A DNA stretch of 64,000 nucleotides, taken from positions 558,001 to 622,000 of the forward strand of contig BJKQ01000016.1 in assembly GCA_006538405.1 (NCBI GenBank), in the 5' to 3' direction. The notes beneath the pieces were generated by a model. It was not told where the DNA came from, made no database searches, and saw nothing but the letters and a program-made list of their open reading frames with translations. The translations under genes were made by a program, and so were the position numbers. Below, one piece after another: positions 1 through 9,828 of this stretch. How positions within the stretch are numbered: position 1 is the first letter of the stretch; every line of letters begins with the position of its first letter. The DNA comes from Hansfordia pulvinata (taxonomy: Eukaryota; Ascomycota; Sordariomycetes; Xylariales).

Positions 1-596
1 GACTCCGCGATGCCACTGAGCCTTCCAACCCGGGGGCATCATCGCCCACTTGAGGATGCTGGCCGAGTAGTTGAAGCGGAACATGGCCTCATCATCCTCG
101 ACGTAGTGGCCGTTGAGGAGCTCCCAGACCTCGCGCAGCTGGGCATCATCGGTCAAGTCGACGGTAGACCACTCGAACCCGGAAATGAGTGGAGCGGGTT
201 CTGTCGGTATGTCTTCAACCTTCTGATTGAGAATGGGACCTTCCTCAACAGGCGCTCGGCCCTCGCTAGCCTCATCGTCACCAAACTTGGGTACCGGCTG
301 TGTGGCCCAGAATTTGTAGGCGCCCATGTCCTTGACATTCTTGCCGCTAGAGGCCAGACCAGTCATAATGTCTTGCAAGTTGAGCTTCTTGAAGGCATCG
401 GCCACGGCGTTGGGGTTGCTGTCGCCATCGGCAGCCGCGGCCAACTCGTCAGCGAGAGCCGGGTTCAGGTCGAGCAGCTGGGCGGCTTGATCTTCCGAGA
501 GGCCGTCGATGGCCTTGTGGATTTTCTTGGCAGCCTTTTCTTTGTCCTTTCTGTCCTTGGCCCCCCCTTGAGGGGCTTGGAGGAGTCTTCGGACAT
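1..596 (-). CDS. NMT1: Glycylpeptide N-tetradecanoyltransferase, 5' part (partial)
   Basis: N-myristoyltransferase attaches myristate from myristoyl-CoA to N-terminal glycine of client proteins in the cytosol. About 198 N-terminal residues are visible; the gene runs off the window at position 1. The region has the usual basic, low-complexity N-terminus, then family landmarks: [48 protein letters not shown] and PPGWKAQWH. The first ATG (594-596) gives [12 protein letters not shown], but the conserved part lies in another frame; the two meet at a run of seven C (561-567 on the + strand), where one more base would join them. The break is probably a homopolymer miscount or a real one-base deletion. 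I see no in-phase intron that would explain it, but an unrecognised upstream exon is possible. The family call is nearly certain; the start is less so. Confidence 0.9.
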
Positions 597-1638
597 GACG
601 AGACGCGAGCAACGGGGCGGCGGCGTACGGGCCGAGGTTAGGATGGTCGAGCGACGAGTCTAAGCGGGAGGTGTCGTGTCGTGACGGAAGAGTGGTCGGC
701 AGGGTAGAGCACAGCACGCGCGCCGAGCTAGCAAGGTGGTTTGGGGGAGAAGTTGCACGTAGATGGGCGGCGAGGCTAGGATGGGTCAAGAAGGCGGTGG
801 TCTGGATGCGAATGCCCACACGGCCTCGGTGGTTAGGTGGAAGAATCAATTCGATCCGGTTGCGAGAAGAGCCGCTGGGCGCGGGGTAGCTCTGTCCCAC
901 TCACCACCCGCCACTCTCGCACGCGCTGGTGCACGCAGGCCGCCAAGGTACGAGGTTGGCGCGCCTGTTTCTACCTTATTAGTAAGGTAATCCGTAGCGG
1001 ATACCTCGAGCACAAGACGAGGAATGTTGCCTACGGTACCTACGTACCGCAGCACCTATTTTCCTAGCCGCATCTACATGAGGATGGCCGCGAGTTCTTG
1101 TGAGGTACCTAGCAACCCACATCACTTTCTAGGATGTAGCTAGTCAGGTGCTACTCGCGAGGCGAGCAGGGAGGGACCCGACACCTCGATCCCGCACTGC
1201 AGCCGCCAGCTCGTGGGGGTTGCGTGAACCGGTAAACAGATATTGCCATATGCGATTCCAGCTGACGGCCAGCTATCCCGACATGTCGAAGAAATCAATT
1301 CTACTGCCATGTGCCTTGCATACTGCGCCATTGAACAAGTACCTAATCCAAGTAGGTATTTATCTAGCTATACGGAGTGGACTGACCTCGATGCTACTCA
1401 CATCCATTGAAGGTTGCGAAGTGCCTTCCTTGATCCAGGATGTTCTTGACGATTTGCCGTCCCCACTGACTGGACGTGGAGACGCACGTGTTGCACCTAA
1501 TCAAGCGCTCCGAGTAGTGTGCAGTCATCTTCAGGCTGTGCGGCCCTACTTGCCGCTGGTGTTCTGTCCTCGAAGCATCTCATCACTGCCAGTGGTACAG
1601 CTGCCGACATGAGAACGTTATTGTGCCCTGCTAAGCGG
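597..1638. other. Intergenic region between NMT1 and the BEM46-like gene
   Basis: No convincing gene is seen. It holds the promoter of NMT1 (which reads left) and the 3' flank of the BEM46-like gene. Around 1,030-1,060 and 1,340-1,365 are short palindromic GGTACCTACGTACC / AAGTAGGTA motifs of a type scattered through many Sordariomycete intergenic regions. The open frames here show no family motif. Confidence 0.5.
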
Positions 1639-3167
1639 TCAGTCCTGCGATACTGCTGGGCGGGGTTGACTGAGACTCGAATCGAGGCCAGACCCGTCCA
1701 AAGAGACGGGCATGTCCAGCATGGCTGCGCATCTCGTGACAGAAGGAAAAGGATGTCTTCAGTGCGCACTTACCACCGTGCGGCACCACCTCCTCCCGTA
1801 TTATGGTGTTCCTTTCGCCTTTGGCAACGGCTACAAAGGTTCCATGACTCCCATGCTGCGTCCTGGCCTCCTTCCAGGCCCGGAAGCCATCGCGCCGAGA
1901 TCACCTGGTTCTGAAATCGTGGCCCTGGCAGCTGACTCGAAGAGAATATCGCTTTGTTGATAGGGTATCTCAGCGTCGTCCTTGGCATGTACCAGCACAA
2001 GCCTCAGCCGGGTCTGCGTTGCTCTGACCAGGTTGGCCAACCGCCGGGCTGATTCCCACCTGTCGACAACAAAGCCCTGGAAAAAGCGCAGGATCGGCGG
2101 AAAGAATCGAAATGGTGAAAGTACCGGGATGACTCCGCCGGCAGCATACGAGCTGAGCATCAGAGGGAGACTGGAAAACCCAGCCACAAGAACGACGCCA
2201 GCAAACTCGACGCCGTCTTGGGCAAAGTGTTCAGCGACGCCACTTGTGACAGCTGTACCCAGACTCTGCCCTAGGATGACAATACGCTCCGGCTCCATGC
2301 CGGTGGACTCCATGGCCCACTCCACGGCAGCGACGCCATCGCGTATCAACCCCGCTTCGGTAGGCTTTCCCGTCGACTTACCAAAGCCGCGATAATCGAT
2401 AGCCAGGACAAAATAGTCGGACGTGTCCGTGAGGGTATGGTAAGCATCCGGGCGGACGGCTTGTGCAAGGTGACCGGCGTTCTGTAGACAGTGGGATTAA
2501 CGATGCGATTCAGACTCAATGCCAGTCCTCCTCGACAACCAATCGATCAACAAGTCAAGAGTTCACTGCCGAAAGCAACTCACACCGTGGACTGGACACC
2601 GCGTCGTTAGCTAGCACCTGGGACGTCATGACTGGAACTCATGAAGAGGTACATACAGTAGATGATCAAACGCGCTTGCGGGCTGGTCTTGAGCGACCGG
2701 AACGTCTCGGTTTTCGAAATGTCGTTGGCAAACCCAGCGGGCTGTGCGCGAAGCTTGGCCTCCCGAGACAAGTAGCGGCCGAGAGGCAAAATCAACCATG
2801 AGTAAATGGCCTCTCCATCTGCTGTTTTGATCAAGAAGGGCGTCACTTGGTTGCCTGCCAGACGACACAGAAATCATGCGTGTCAGCCAAAGGTGAGCAG
2901 CTGGAAGTAGAGAGGCGAGGGCTGCTCACGGGCGAAGCCCCAATACTCGGGGTTATCCAGATCATGCCAGAAGAGGGTATTCAGCTTGTGAGCGTAGAGG
3001 AAGCTAACACAGGTCAGACACTTGGCGAGCAAGGCGAGAGATTCGTTGGAGTGGCCGACTCACTGTCGCTGGAAAAAGGGAATTGATCCAAGCAATATGA
3101 AAGTGGTGTAGAGGCCAACAGGGGTGCCAAGACCGACAGCGAGGCCAATGGCCCACGTAGGAGCCAT
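1639..3167 (-). CDS. BEM46/ABHD12-like alpha/beta serine hydrolase (6 exons, 1 microexon)
   Basis: Exons, minus strand: 3064-3167, 2930-3003, 2657-2854, 2584-2591 (8 nt), 1774-2481, 1639-1724. The first intron donors are GTGAGT, GTGAGC, GTATGT and GTGAGT, with CAG or TAG acceptors. The start MAPTWAIGL begins a single N-terminal membrane anchor (about residues 5-27), as in ER-linked BEM46/ABHD12 proteins. The oxyanion motif YFHGNAGH (about 125-132) is assembled across the microexon; RGFGKSTG follows; nucleophile elbow GQSLG has Ser at about 201; the Asp is in HAKDD (about 296). One base is missing near 1,890-1,893: DLGA and DGFRAWKE are in adjacent frames, and adding one base makes the total 393 codons. 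The last exon and the catalytic His (expected in a GGH motif after VPHG) are uncertain. Likely lipid or monoacylglycerol-type ester hydrolase, substrate unknown. Confidence 0.78.
2584..2591 (-). other. 8-nt microexon of the BEM46-like gene
   Basis: Reads TCCACGGT on the minus strand. It is preceded by an intron (2592-2656) with GTATGT donor, CTAAC branch site and CCAG acceptor, and followed by an intron (2482-2583) with GTGAGT donor and CTACAG acceptor. Joining T + TCCACGGT + AACGCC restores TAC TTC CAC GGT AAC GCC (YFHGNA), the family's oxyanion motif. Skipping it would shift the frame and destroy the enzyme. Confidence 0.85.
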
Positions 3168-4552
3168 GAGTCAATGTACTCGTATGCACACGCGTGCGTC
3201 GGTGGCGTACGTCGCAACGCGGATCGAGAGCAGGGGGGACGTCGTGTGCAATGCAGATGCCCGAGTCTGGAGATGTGGGAGCGCGAGGGGCTGTTGACAT
3301 ACAGTGCAGGTCTGCTGCATGTATGCAAGTAATGGTCCAGATATGCTGGATGTTCAAAAGTCAAGCGGTGATTGCTGACCTCTCAAAGGCGATTCCGCGC
3401 AGACATTCAATGATGCCCCGCCGTCACGAGGAGGATGGGCAAGATATGGCTCGAGTTGACGTCGTTCGGATGCATCGCGTTCGTAACTCATGAATGTTAG
3501 TTGCGGGCTTCTAGTCCCGCCCGGGTTAGAGCCGAGGGGATGTAGTCTCGTTCGCCCCATGAGGCTACCTGGTACCTAAGAAGCTGACCTAAATATCCGT
3601 ATAATACAGTCGTGCTTTCCCAACCCCCTGTGAGGATGCTTCCAAGGGGACACGGAACGCTCGGCCAAGCCTGGGCGGCTCAGGTACGAGTACTCCGTAC
3701 AGCCAGCCTCTGGAGTGGCTGCTGCCTTCGGGCCGCGCGAGGCGACACGCGACGCCTCGATCCTTGGAACTGGACTGAACCTTGCAGTGTGCAGTGTCTG
3801 GCCAATCAGAAATGCGAGTCTGGCGGCTCCGCGCTCACGTACCTGATGTGTGTTGCGCCGAGCTACAAGCCTTGCGGCTTCGGTCGTCTCAAATTCACTG
3901 GTTCGGTCAGGTACCTTACGCATCCATGCGTTCTCGTGCGGCTTACCTACCACACCCAATCAACTCGGCGGAAGGTAATACCTGCTGCCAAGCACGGCTT
4001 GGGCGTGCTGTTAAGTACCCCCTTCAACATTCAGTTCCAGTTCGGCCTCACCTGCTGCCAGCGCGTATGTAAATGCCAACAGTCCTCGTCGAGGGTGGCC
4101 ATTCACACGTGGTCCATCCTCTCTTTCCCTCCCTCCCTCTTAGACACTATCCCCCCTCACCCCTCTCAGCTCCGCGCTGCCCTCCTGCACTCCTCACAGG
4201 CGTGCCATCGCATCGGCCTCGTTCGCTTCCTTCCTTTGACCGTCCTGGCTGTTCTACAGCCACTCGAAGCCATTCCACCCGCCGTCTTGCGCTGCTCTCG
4301 TCGCACCGCCTCTTCTGTACACATCCAGCTACCGACAATTCCTGAATGCCATCGTCCTGCTCCCCGTACAAGCGACACGAGTTGATTCGACCTGCTTCGG
4401 TGCACTCCTCGGTCCATGAATTGCCGCCGCCGGTCCATATGGCTTAGCCTTCGCCAGCAGTGCCCTCCAAAATCCGAGCCACCCTCACGACCACCGATAC
4501 ACATTTCCGTCTGCACGTCGGCATCAATCACACCAAAATAAGCCTGGTCGAA
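3168..4552. other. Divergent promoter region between BEM46-like gene and SWC3
   Basis: About 1.4 kb shared by two divergent genes. Positions about 4,115-4,200 are strongly pyrimidine-rich on the + strand (runs of CT and CCCTCC), typical of fungal core promoters and 5' leaders, just upstream of SWC3. Open frames here (for example 3,612-4,385) lack family motifs and look like chance frames in GC-rich DNA. Confidence 0.5.
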
Positions 4553-6963
4553 ATGGAAAGGAAAAGGAAGCTTCCCGCCCGAGCGGCTGCCCGTGTCGAT
4601 CACGTCTCCAAGAAGCGCAACACAACCCCCTCGCCCGTCGACGTCAAAGACAAGGAAAGGGACACCAGTTCCGGCTCCAGGGACATCAAGGATAAGGATA
4701 GGGATGGGGAGAAGGAAAAGGGACGCGGGAGGGGTGGCGACGCGATCGCACAGGAGGCCTCAGATTCAACTCCGTCTGCCTCGCCCCCTGCAGATCAGTC
4801 GCAACCAGACGAGCCTCAATTGCCTACCACTCTGGAGGCAGGACAACCGTTGCCGTTGCTTGAGAAGGCCCAGTCTGATACTCTCTCCAGAAGGAATATC
4901 AGTCGGTTCAGGAGAGTGGCGTCCTCGCTGAATCACTGGCCCGCTCACGTCACAAATGGGCTCGTGACGGTATATTCGAAAAGTTCTGGTCCAAACCCTC
5001 CAAGAAGAAGGCCGCCCAATCCTCGATCCCTGGGGACGACTCAAAGTCTCAGAACCCTTCTAAAGAATCTATGAGCAAGATTGGTCATATCACCATCACT
5101 GTCGAGCCCCATCTGTTCGATGCCACCGTGTACGCCGTCAAGGATCCAGCCCAACTTCCATCAGCCAACGCCAAGTCCAATCAAAGACCTGTTTTGCAGT
5201 ACGGCCCTCCCAGCCGCCCCATGCCACCTCCTCCAAAGCCCTCTTCCACCTCTTCGAGAACCGAGTCTCCGGCACAGCCTGCTCAGCTTGCGTCTGTCGA
5301 CAGCCCGGCCCAGCCCGCCGCTTCCACTGCACCAACCACGCAAGGCTCTATTTCCACGGCATCGCAGCCACCTTCGAAAGCGAATACATCGCCAGCAACC
5401 CCCCAGTCTTCCTCGGTGCTCGCCTCTCCCAGGCTACCGGTCAAACCCCAGCTCGAATCCGCGGAATATACACAACAGCAACTTCCCCAACTGTCCCATT
5501 CTTCTCCCCGAGGTCTCGAATCTGTTCTAGCCCCGCCTCGGACCTCTGCTCCGACTGGTCCGCGGGCAGTTGGCACTACGGATATCGGCGGAGCTCCCAG
5601 CCCCCAAGTCATATCGGCATCAGGCTTGAATCCTTCCCGGGTTCTTGCCGGCACGGCCGCGTCGCCAGCTGTCACCCATCAATCCCAGGTCCCATCTCAG
5701 CCACAAACACAGGCGTCCCCGTCTGTGTCTGTTGGCGCAAAGCCACCTGCCCAGTCTGGTGCTGCTGGTGCTGACCCTATCATTGTCACACTGGCCGAAA
5801 GGGCATCCGAAGATCCCCACCTGCGGGATCTTATGAAGCGGGTGGCCGTCGGCGACGCAGCAGTCGAGGAGCTCGCTCATTTCCAAAGAATCATCGACAA
5901 GATCACCGCCGAGTACAAGAGCAAAAGCGTCCCGCAAGGCCCCTCGGCGGAACAGCTCATCGTCGACGGTAAAACTGTCATGTACTTTGCTGGGGAAGTT
6001 CGCAACATCCTGGACATCGTCCTGGCATCTAATCCTCACCAAAAGTCGATTGATCTGCGCGTGCCGCAAGGCAGCGATCCCTTGGTTATCCTGCTCGTGA
6101 AGAAGGCTCTTGACGACGCTAAAGTTCGTTCTCTGGTTACCAGGATCGCTCAGGGGAAGGCAGAAGCCCTTGATGCGAATAGTCTCAAGGTCACGCTCGA
6201 TCATCTCAAGGAGGACGTCACGAGATTGACGCACGCCCAGCCGCAGTCATCGAATGTGCAGACACCTCACTCTATCGCGGGTTCGAACAACAGTCATGCG
6301 ATGTCTCAAAACGGCAATTCGAAGAAGCAAGCGTCGACAAATACCTCCCAGGCTGCCTCTTCGGGTGCCGCTGCTGCTTCGTCGCAGCAGGCCCTGCGCT
6401 CCAAGGGTCCACCTCCCGCTGCAAAACCAGACATCTCTGCCATCGCACTTGAGTTTGCCGGCGGTTCAGGAGACAGATACCTTTTCCCGAAATACAGCAT
6501 TCTCGACTTTGTGTCGCCCACGCAGGCAGTTGCTTCATTCTTGCTGGTGAGAAAGGGCAGTCCGTCAGATCACAGTGGCGATCCAGCTTTAGACTATTAT
6601 CAGCCTATCACCATTCGGCTGCAGTCTCAGTCGCCCCGAGTTTTAGAGAATATTGCCAGGGCCATTGCGCCTGCTGACGACGTCCGCCAATACATGGATG
6701 AAACAATGGACAATATGACTCGAGCCGAGTATTTATGTCTTGCCATGCGTCTGCCGCGTCCCGAATCAGACACCCAACAGGCTGACGACCAAGGTAACGC
6801 TGACGTTTCCAAGCCGGGCTCTCGGGCTCAGACCCATCAATCGCCAGGTGTGCTTTGGGCCTCTGGCTCTGCTGTGGGCCCTGCACCTCCCACGCGTAAG
6901 CCATTGCCAAAGGCCATGGAGGAAGATGACAAATACCAGAGCTTCATTGCATCTATAAGCTAA
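4553..6963 (+). CDS. SWC3: SWR1-complex protein 3 (Swc3 domain)
   Basis: Swc3 is a subunit of the SWR1 remodeller that deposits H2A.Z in nuclear chromatin. The start MERKRKLPARAAAR is the conserved Pezizomycotina Swc3 opening; then comes a charged low-complexity stretch, then AGQPLPLLEKAQSD and, in the next frame, KEYQSVQESGVLAESLARSR, GIFEKFWSKPSKKK and SMSKIGHITITVEPHLFDATVY. A Pro/Ser/Gln-rich middle is followed by two short helical repeats (about 330-440) and a C-terminal block with FAGGSGDRYLFPKYSILDF. About 803 residues once joined. The frame changes at 4,889-4,891 (AGAAGG where AGAAAGG is expected); no phase-compatible GT donor lies upstream, so this is a one-base deletion or assembly error, not an intron. 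The stop is TAA at 6,961. It is divergent from the BEM46-like gene and convergent with the next hydrolase. Confidence 0.85.
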
Positions 6964-7438
6964 ATCGGGTCTGCCCTGGTCGATCTTTGTTCAATTATTG
7001 TTTTTTGCAGCTCTGGCTAAGGGTATGGATTCGGGTTTGAGTGGTATTCAATGGTGTCAGGGTGCAAAGGGTGGCATATTCGGTTCCATCCGTCTGTATT
7101 TCTGGTTAGCGAAGCGATATGGTTGCTTTTCCGGCAGAGATACCTTGGGCTTGCTGGCTATGACTGCGCGGGCCCCCTTCGGTCGGTTAATATGCTACTT
7201 GGCGGTTCATGACAGTCAATCTGCTTCATATCGTGGGGTGCAATACGCCGCATTCGTGCGTGACAGGATATAGTCCTTGTATGATATCATGCTGCTGCCG
7301 TTTTTAGTGCTACTTGAAGGGTTCGGGTCGCCCTTCGAAACAAGCGGGCCCCCCTATTCACAGAGGGTGCCATGCGTCCAATTCGAAGACTGTCCCTACA
7401 TGTACGCGTATGAAATATCGACAGAGCGGTAAACTACA
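6964..7438. other. Convergent 3' intergenic region
   Basis: Holds the 3' ends of SWC3 (+) and the downstream hydrolase (-). Nothing else is recognised; the 91-residue open frame at 6,998-7,273 overlaps the expected SWC3 3' UTR and shows no motif. Confidence 0.5.
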
Positions 7439-8527
7439 TTACTTTGACGCCTGGTCGATAGCATGACTCAGAAGTTCGTTGAACCACTTGGTACGCTCGG
7501 CACTAGCCGCATGTCCCATACCCTCGATGATGAGTCCGGTGGCGGGTTGCAGATACTCAATCAGCTTCTTGCCATGTGCCACTGTGATCATTTCATCGGC
7601 ATCTCCGTGGATAACTAAGATCCTCTTTCTGCCAATCCTGCTGGCCATATCCTTCAACTGGACTGGGCTCTTGCGATGCCATCCACAGGCGATCAACTGC
7701 ATGAGGTACCCCGACTTGGTGAAGCGGTCGGGGTTATTCTGCTTGATCAGTTCCTGCGCGGCAAACCGCTCGTAGTTAGTTCCGAACGAGACGTAGCCGC
7801 CCTGAGGGATGCGACAACGAGGTGTTGATGAAGTCGGCAACTCGCAATTGTCTTCCTGCATGATGTAGTCGGGTGGGAAGACCCTGCTAGCGGCGTACTG
7901 TACGCTGCGGTCCATGCTCTTGGGCACCAGAAGCATGACCCTGTTGACGATACGCTCGGCGAACGTTGCCGTGCTCTCGATGCATGCTGCTGTGCTGACG
8001 AGGTTCAGGCTGGCGACACGCTCTGGGGCCAGATACCCGACTTCCTGGGCTATCATGCCCCCCATACTAACCCCGCAGATATGCAGCTCCTGCGGCGCCG
8101 TCCAGCCTAGATGATCTGCTACCTCGAGAGCGTCTCGGGCCATCTCCGATGTGCTGTAGCGCATGACTGGCTTGTCGGACCAGCCGACACCGCGGTTGTC
8201 AATGATCAGAACGGAGTATTTCGAGCCACGATCATGTCCAAAATACTTCGTCTGCCGCTGATAGCCCTCCTTGATGAAAGCGAGACCGCAAAGGAACTAT
8301 GGGTGTGGTTAGCAGCCCTGCCATGGCTCCGAGCCAAGGTATCTCCGACCTACAATCAATTTCGTCGGCCCATCACCGTGAACTTCCCAACTGATGCTTA
8401 GTGGGCCTCCTCTGCCCACGGCAACTGGTAGACGACCCTTCTGGTGAGGCTCTAGCTCCCAAAATGTCGTCGCAAAGGCCGGGAGCTGGGCCACTTGGTC
8501 AAGAGCAGGGATCGTCTCCTTCATCAT
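7439..8527 (-). CDS. Alpha/beta hydrolase fold protein (2 coding exons)
   Basis: Exons 8354-8527 and 7439-8296, minus strand, joined by a 57-nt phase-0 intron (GTAGGT ... CATAG); about 343 residues. The junction gives GPTKLI-FLCGLAF, the usual strand before the oxyanion turn, then IIDNRGVGWSDKP. The triad is visible: nucleophile GVSMGG (Ser about 135), Asp in HGDADEM (about 292), His in GMGHA (about 320). Length and motifs match fungal soluble alpha/beta hydrolases related to RutD/epoxide-hydrolase-like esterases; no signal peptide or membrane segment is seen. The substrate cannot be told. The start chosen is the first of two adjacent ATGs; an upstream segment (8,532-8,591) looks like a 5'-UTR intron. 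This is the last intact gene before the AT-rich block. Confidence 0.82.
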
Positions 8528-8531
8528 CTGC

Positions 8532-8591
8532 CTGCGGATTTCAGTTAGTGGGTCGAGTCATGGGGAATTGACGGAGTGGAGGGAGACTGAC
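8532..8591 (-). other. Candidate 5'-UTR intron of the hydrolase
   Basis: On the minus strand the segment starts GTCAGT, has CACTAACTGA (good branch site) and ends CCGCAG four bases before the paired start codons. No upstream ATG continues in frame, so it is read as a non-coding leader intron. Inference from splice signals only. Confidence 0.45.
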
Positions 8592-8630
8592 ATGATGCGT
8601 GCCGGCCGTCGAGCCTGTACCAGCGCTTCC

Positions 8631-8650
8631 GTCTGTCTGTCTGTCTGTCT
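8631..8650. repeat. (GTCT)5 microsatellite
   Basis: Five perfect copies of GTCT in the leader/promoter of the hydrolase, followed by a degenerate copy (ATCGGTCTG). Confidence 0.9.
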
Positions 8651-9180
8651 ATCGGTCTGCTAGCTGTGCTGAGACGATTTCAGCTGTGCAGCGGGTATCC
8701 CTCAACGTGGCCTCAGCGAGCCACACAAGGCAGTAAGAAGAGTGAGGCACGCGAGGAAACCGAAATAGCAGCAGGCGCGGGCCGTCTTCACTATTCATAC
8801 GCCGGTGTCGATGGCAGTGCAACAATCGGACAATGACGAGCCGCAGTTCTCTTGCATCTTGCACGCACGTTAGCACTTAGCCCCAGCCGCTTTACGCGCC
8901 TCCGATCATCCATGTATCCACTTAATTCATTAGAAGCCCGCGCCTATTGGCGGCCCCCGTGAGACACTTGACGACCCTTGCGTCCCCAGCCACCACCCTC
9001 AGCACTCAGCAGAGGTACAGCTCACGCCGCCCAACGCATTGGAAGCTTAAGTAATTCCACGCGACCACATAGACATCCTCCGCCGCCAAGGTCCTTACGA
9101 TGGGTGACTATCGGCAAGTGGAAGCGCAGCCGTCGGTCACGCTTGGCTCCGAGCGGTTCTTCTTCGCTTAATGCCTGACT
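8651..9180. other. Promoter flank up to the AT-rich boundary
   Basis: GC-balanced sequence upstream of the minus-strand hydrolase. A short plus-strand frame at 9,100-9,171 (starts MGDYRQVEAQPSV, 23 residues) ends right at the AT boundary and could be the stub of a gene cut off by the transposon block, but it is too short to support. Base composition changes abruptly near 9,180. Confidence 0.4.
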
Positions 9181-9677
9181 TAGTCTATATTTCACGATAA
9201 GAACATGTAATATAAGTTACTCTCTAAATTAAAATTGGATACCGTTAATTCGTAAGTTAACTGAAAGATAAAATAAATTCACGTAAACTAATTTAAACTA
9301 ATAAAGTGAGTGATTTGATGAATCTTAATTGTTTTATAAGTTAAATATATTAACTTAACAGGCAATTTAAAATGTTTTACGTAAAACTTAAAATAAAAGC
9401 AATTTATCGTACGTATAATAACTCTTTTTATTAAATTTATTTAAGATTTCTTTACTTCACTCATTTTAATTACTTATAAGATATATATTTAAAACTCTTT
9501 TATTATTATTTTTATTATTTTTAATACTACGAAAAATATAGATTTTTAAGCTAAACATTATTAAACGTATTAAGTTTACTTTTATTAAGATTAAATAAAG
9601 TTAAATAATATTATATCGACTTAAAATAATAATATAAAACGTATTTAAACGGAACTAAATTAACTTATATTAATCGG
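9180..9677. other. AT-rich spacer left of the outer retrotransposon
   Basis: Same composition as the rest of the block. No repeat end or protein remnant is recognised. It ends in ATCGG, the left copy of the outer element's target duplication. Confidence 0.4.
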
Positions 9678-9828
9678 TGTTATAAACTGGCCATTAACGG
9701 TGCCTATAAGAGTGCGTCGATATAGTAATATTCTCCTTAAAAAAGGAAAAAAAAAGGAAGACGTTAAGGCTTACGAGCTGTTATAATTATATATTATAAG
9801 ATTAAGCTAAAAGATTAAGTTTATAATA
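9678..9828 (-). repeat. 3' LTR of the outer Ty3/gypsy relic
   Basis: 151 bp starting TGTTATAAACTGGCC on the + strand and ending TTTATAATA. Pairs with 24,581-24,730; differences are mostly C/T and G/A in both directions, so each copy was mutated independently. The middle core AGTGCGTCGATAT...GGCTTACGAGC is best preserved. Confidence 0.85.

Noticed and set aside
10..663. 217-codon plus-strand open frame over NMT1
   Set aside because: Exact antisense of the conserved N-myristoyltransferase coding region.
3612..4385. 257-codon plus-strand open frame
   Set aside because: No family motif, sits in the SWC3 promoter/leader, overlaps other equally long frames; chance frame in GC-rich DNA.
4849..4890. 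42-nt intron to explain the SWC3 frame change
   Set aside because: Too short, wrong phase, and would remove conserved PLPLLEKAQSD residues.
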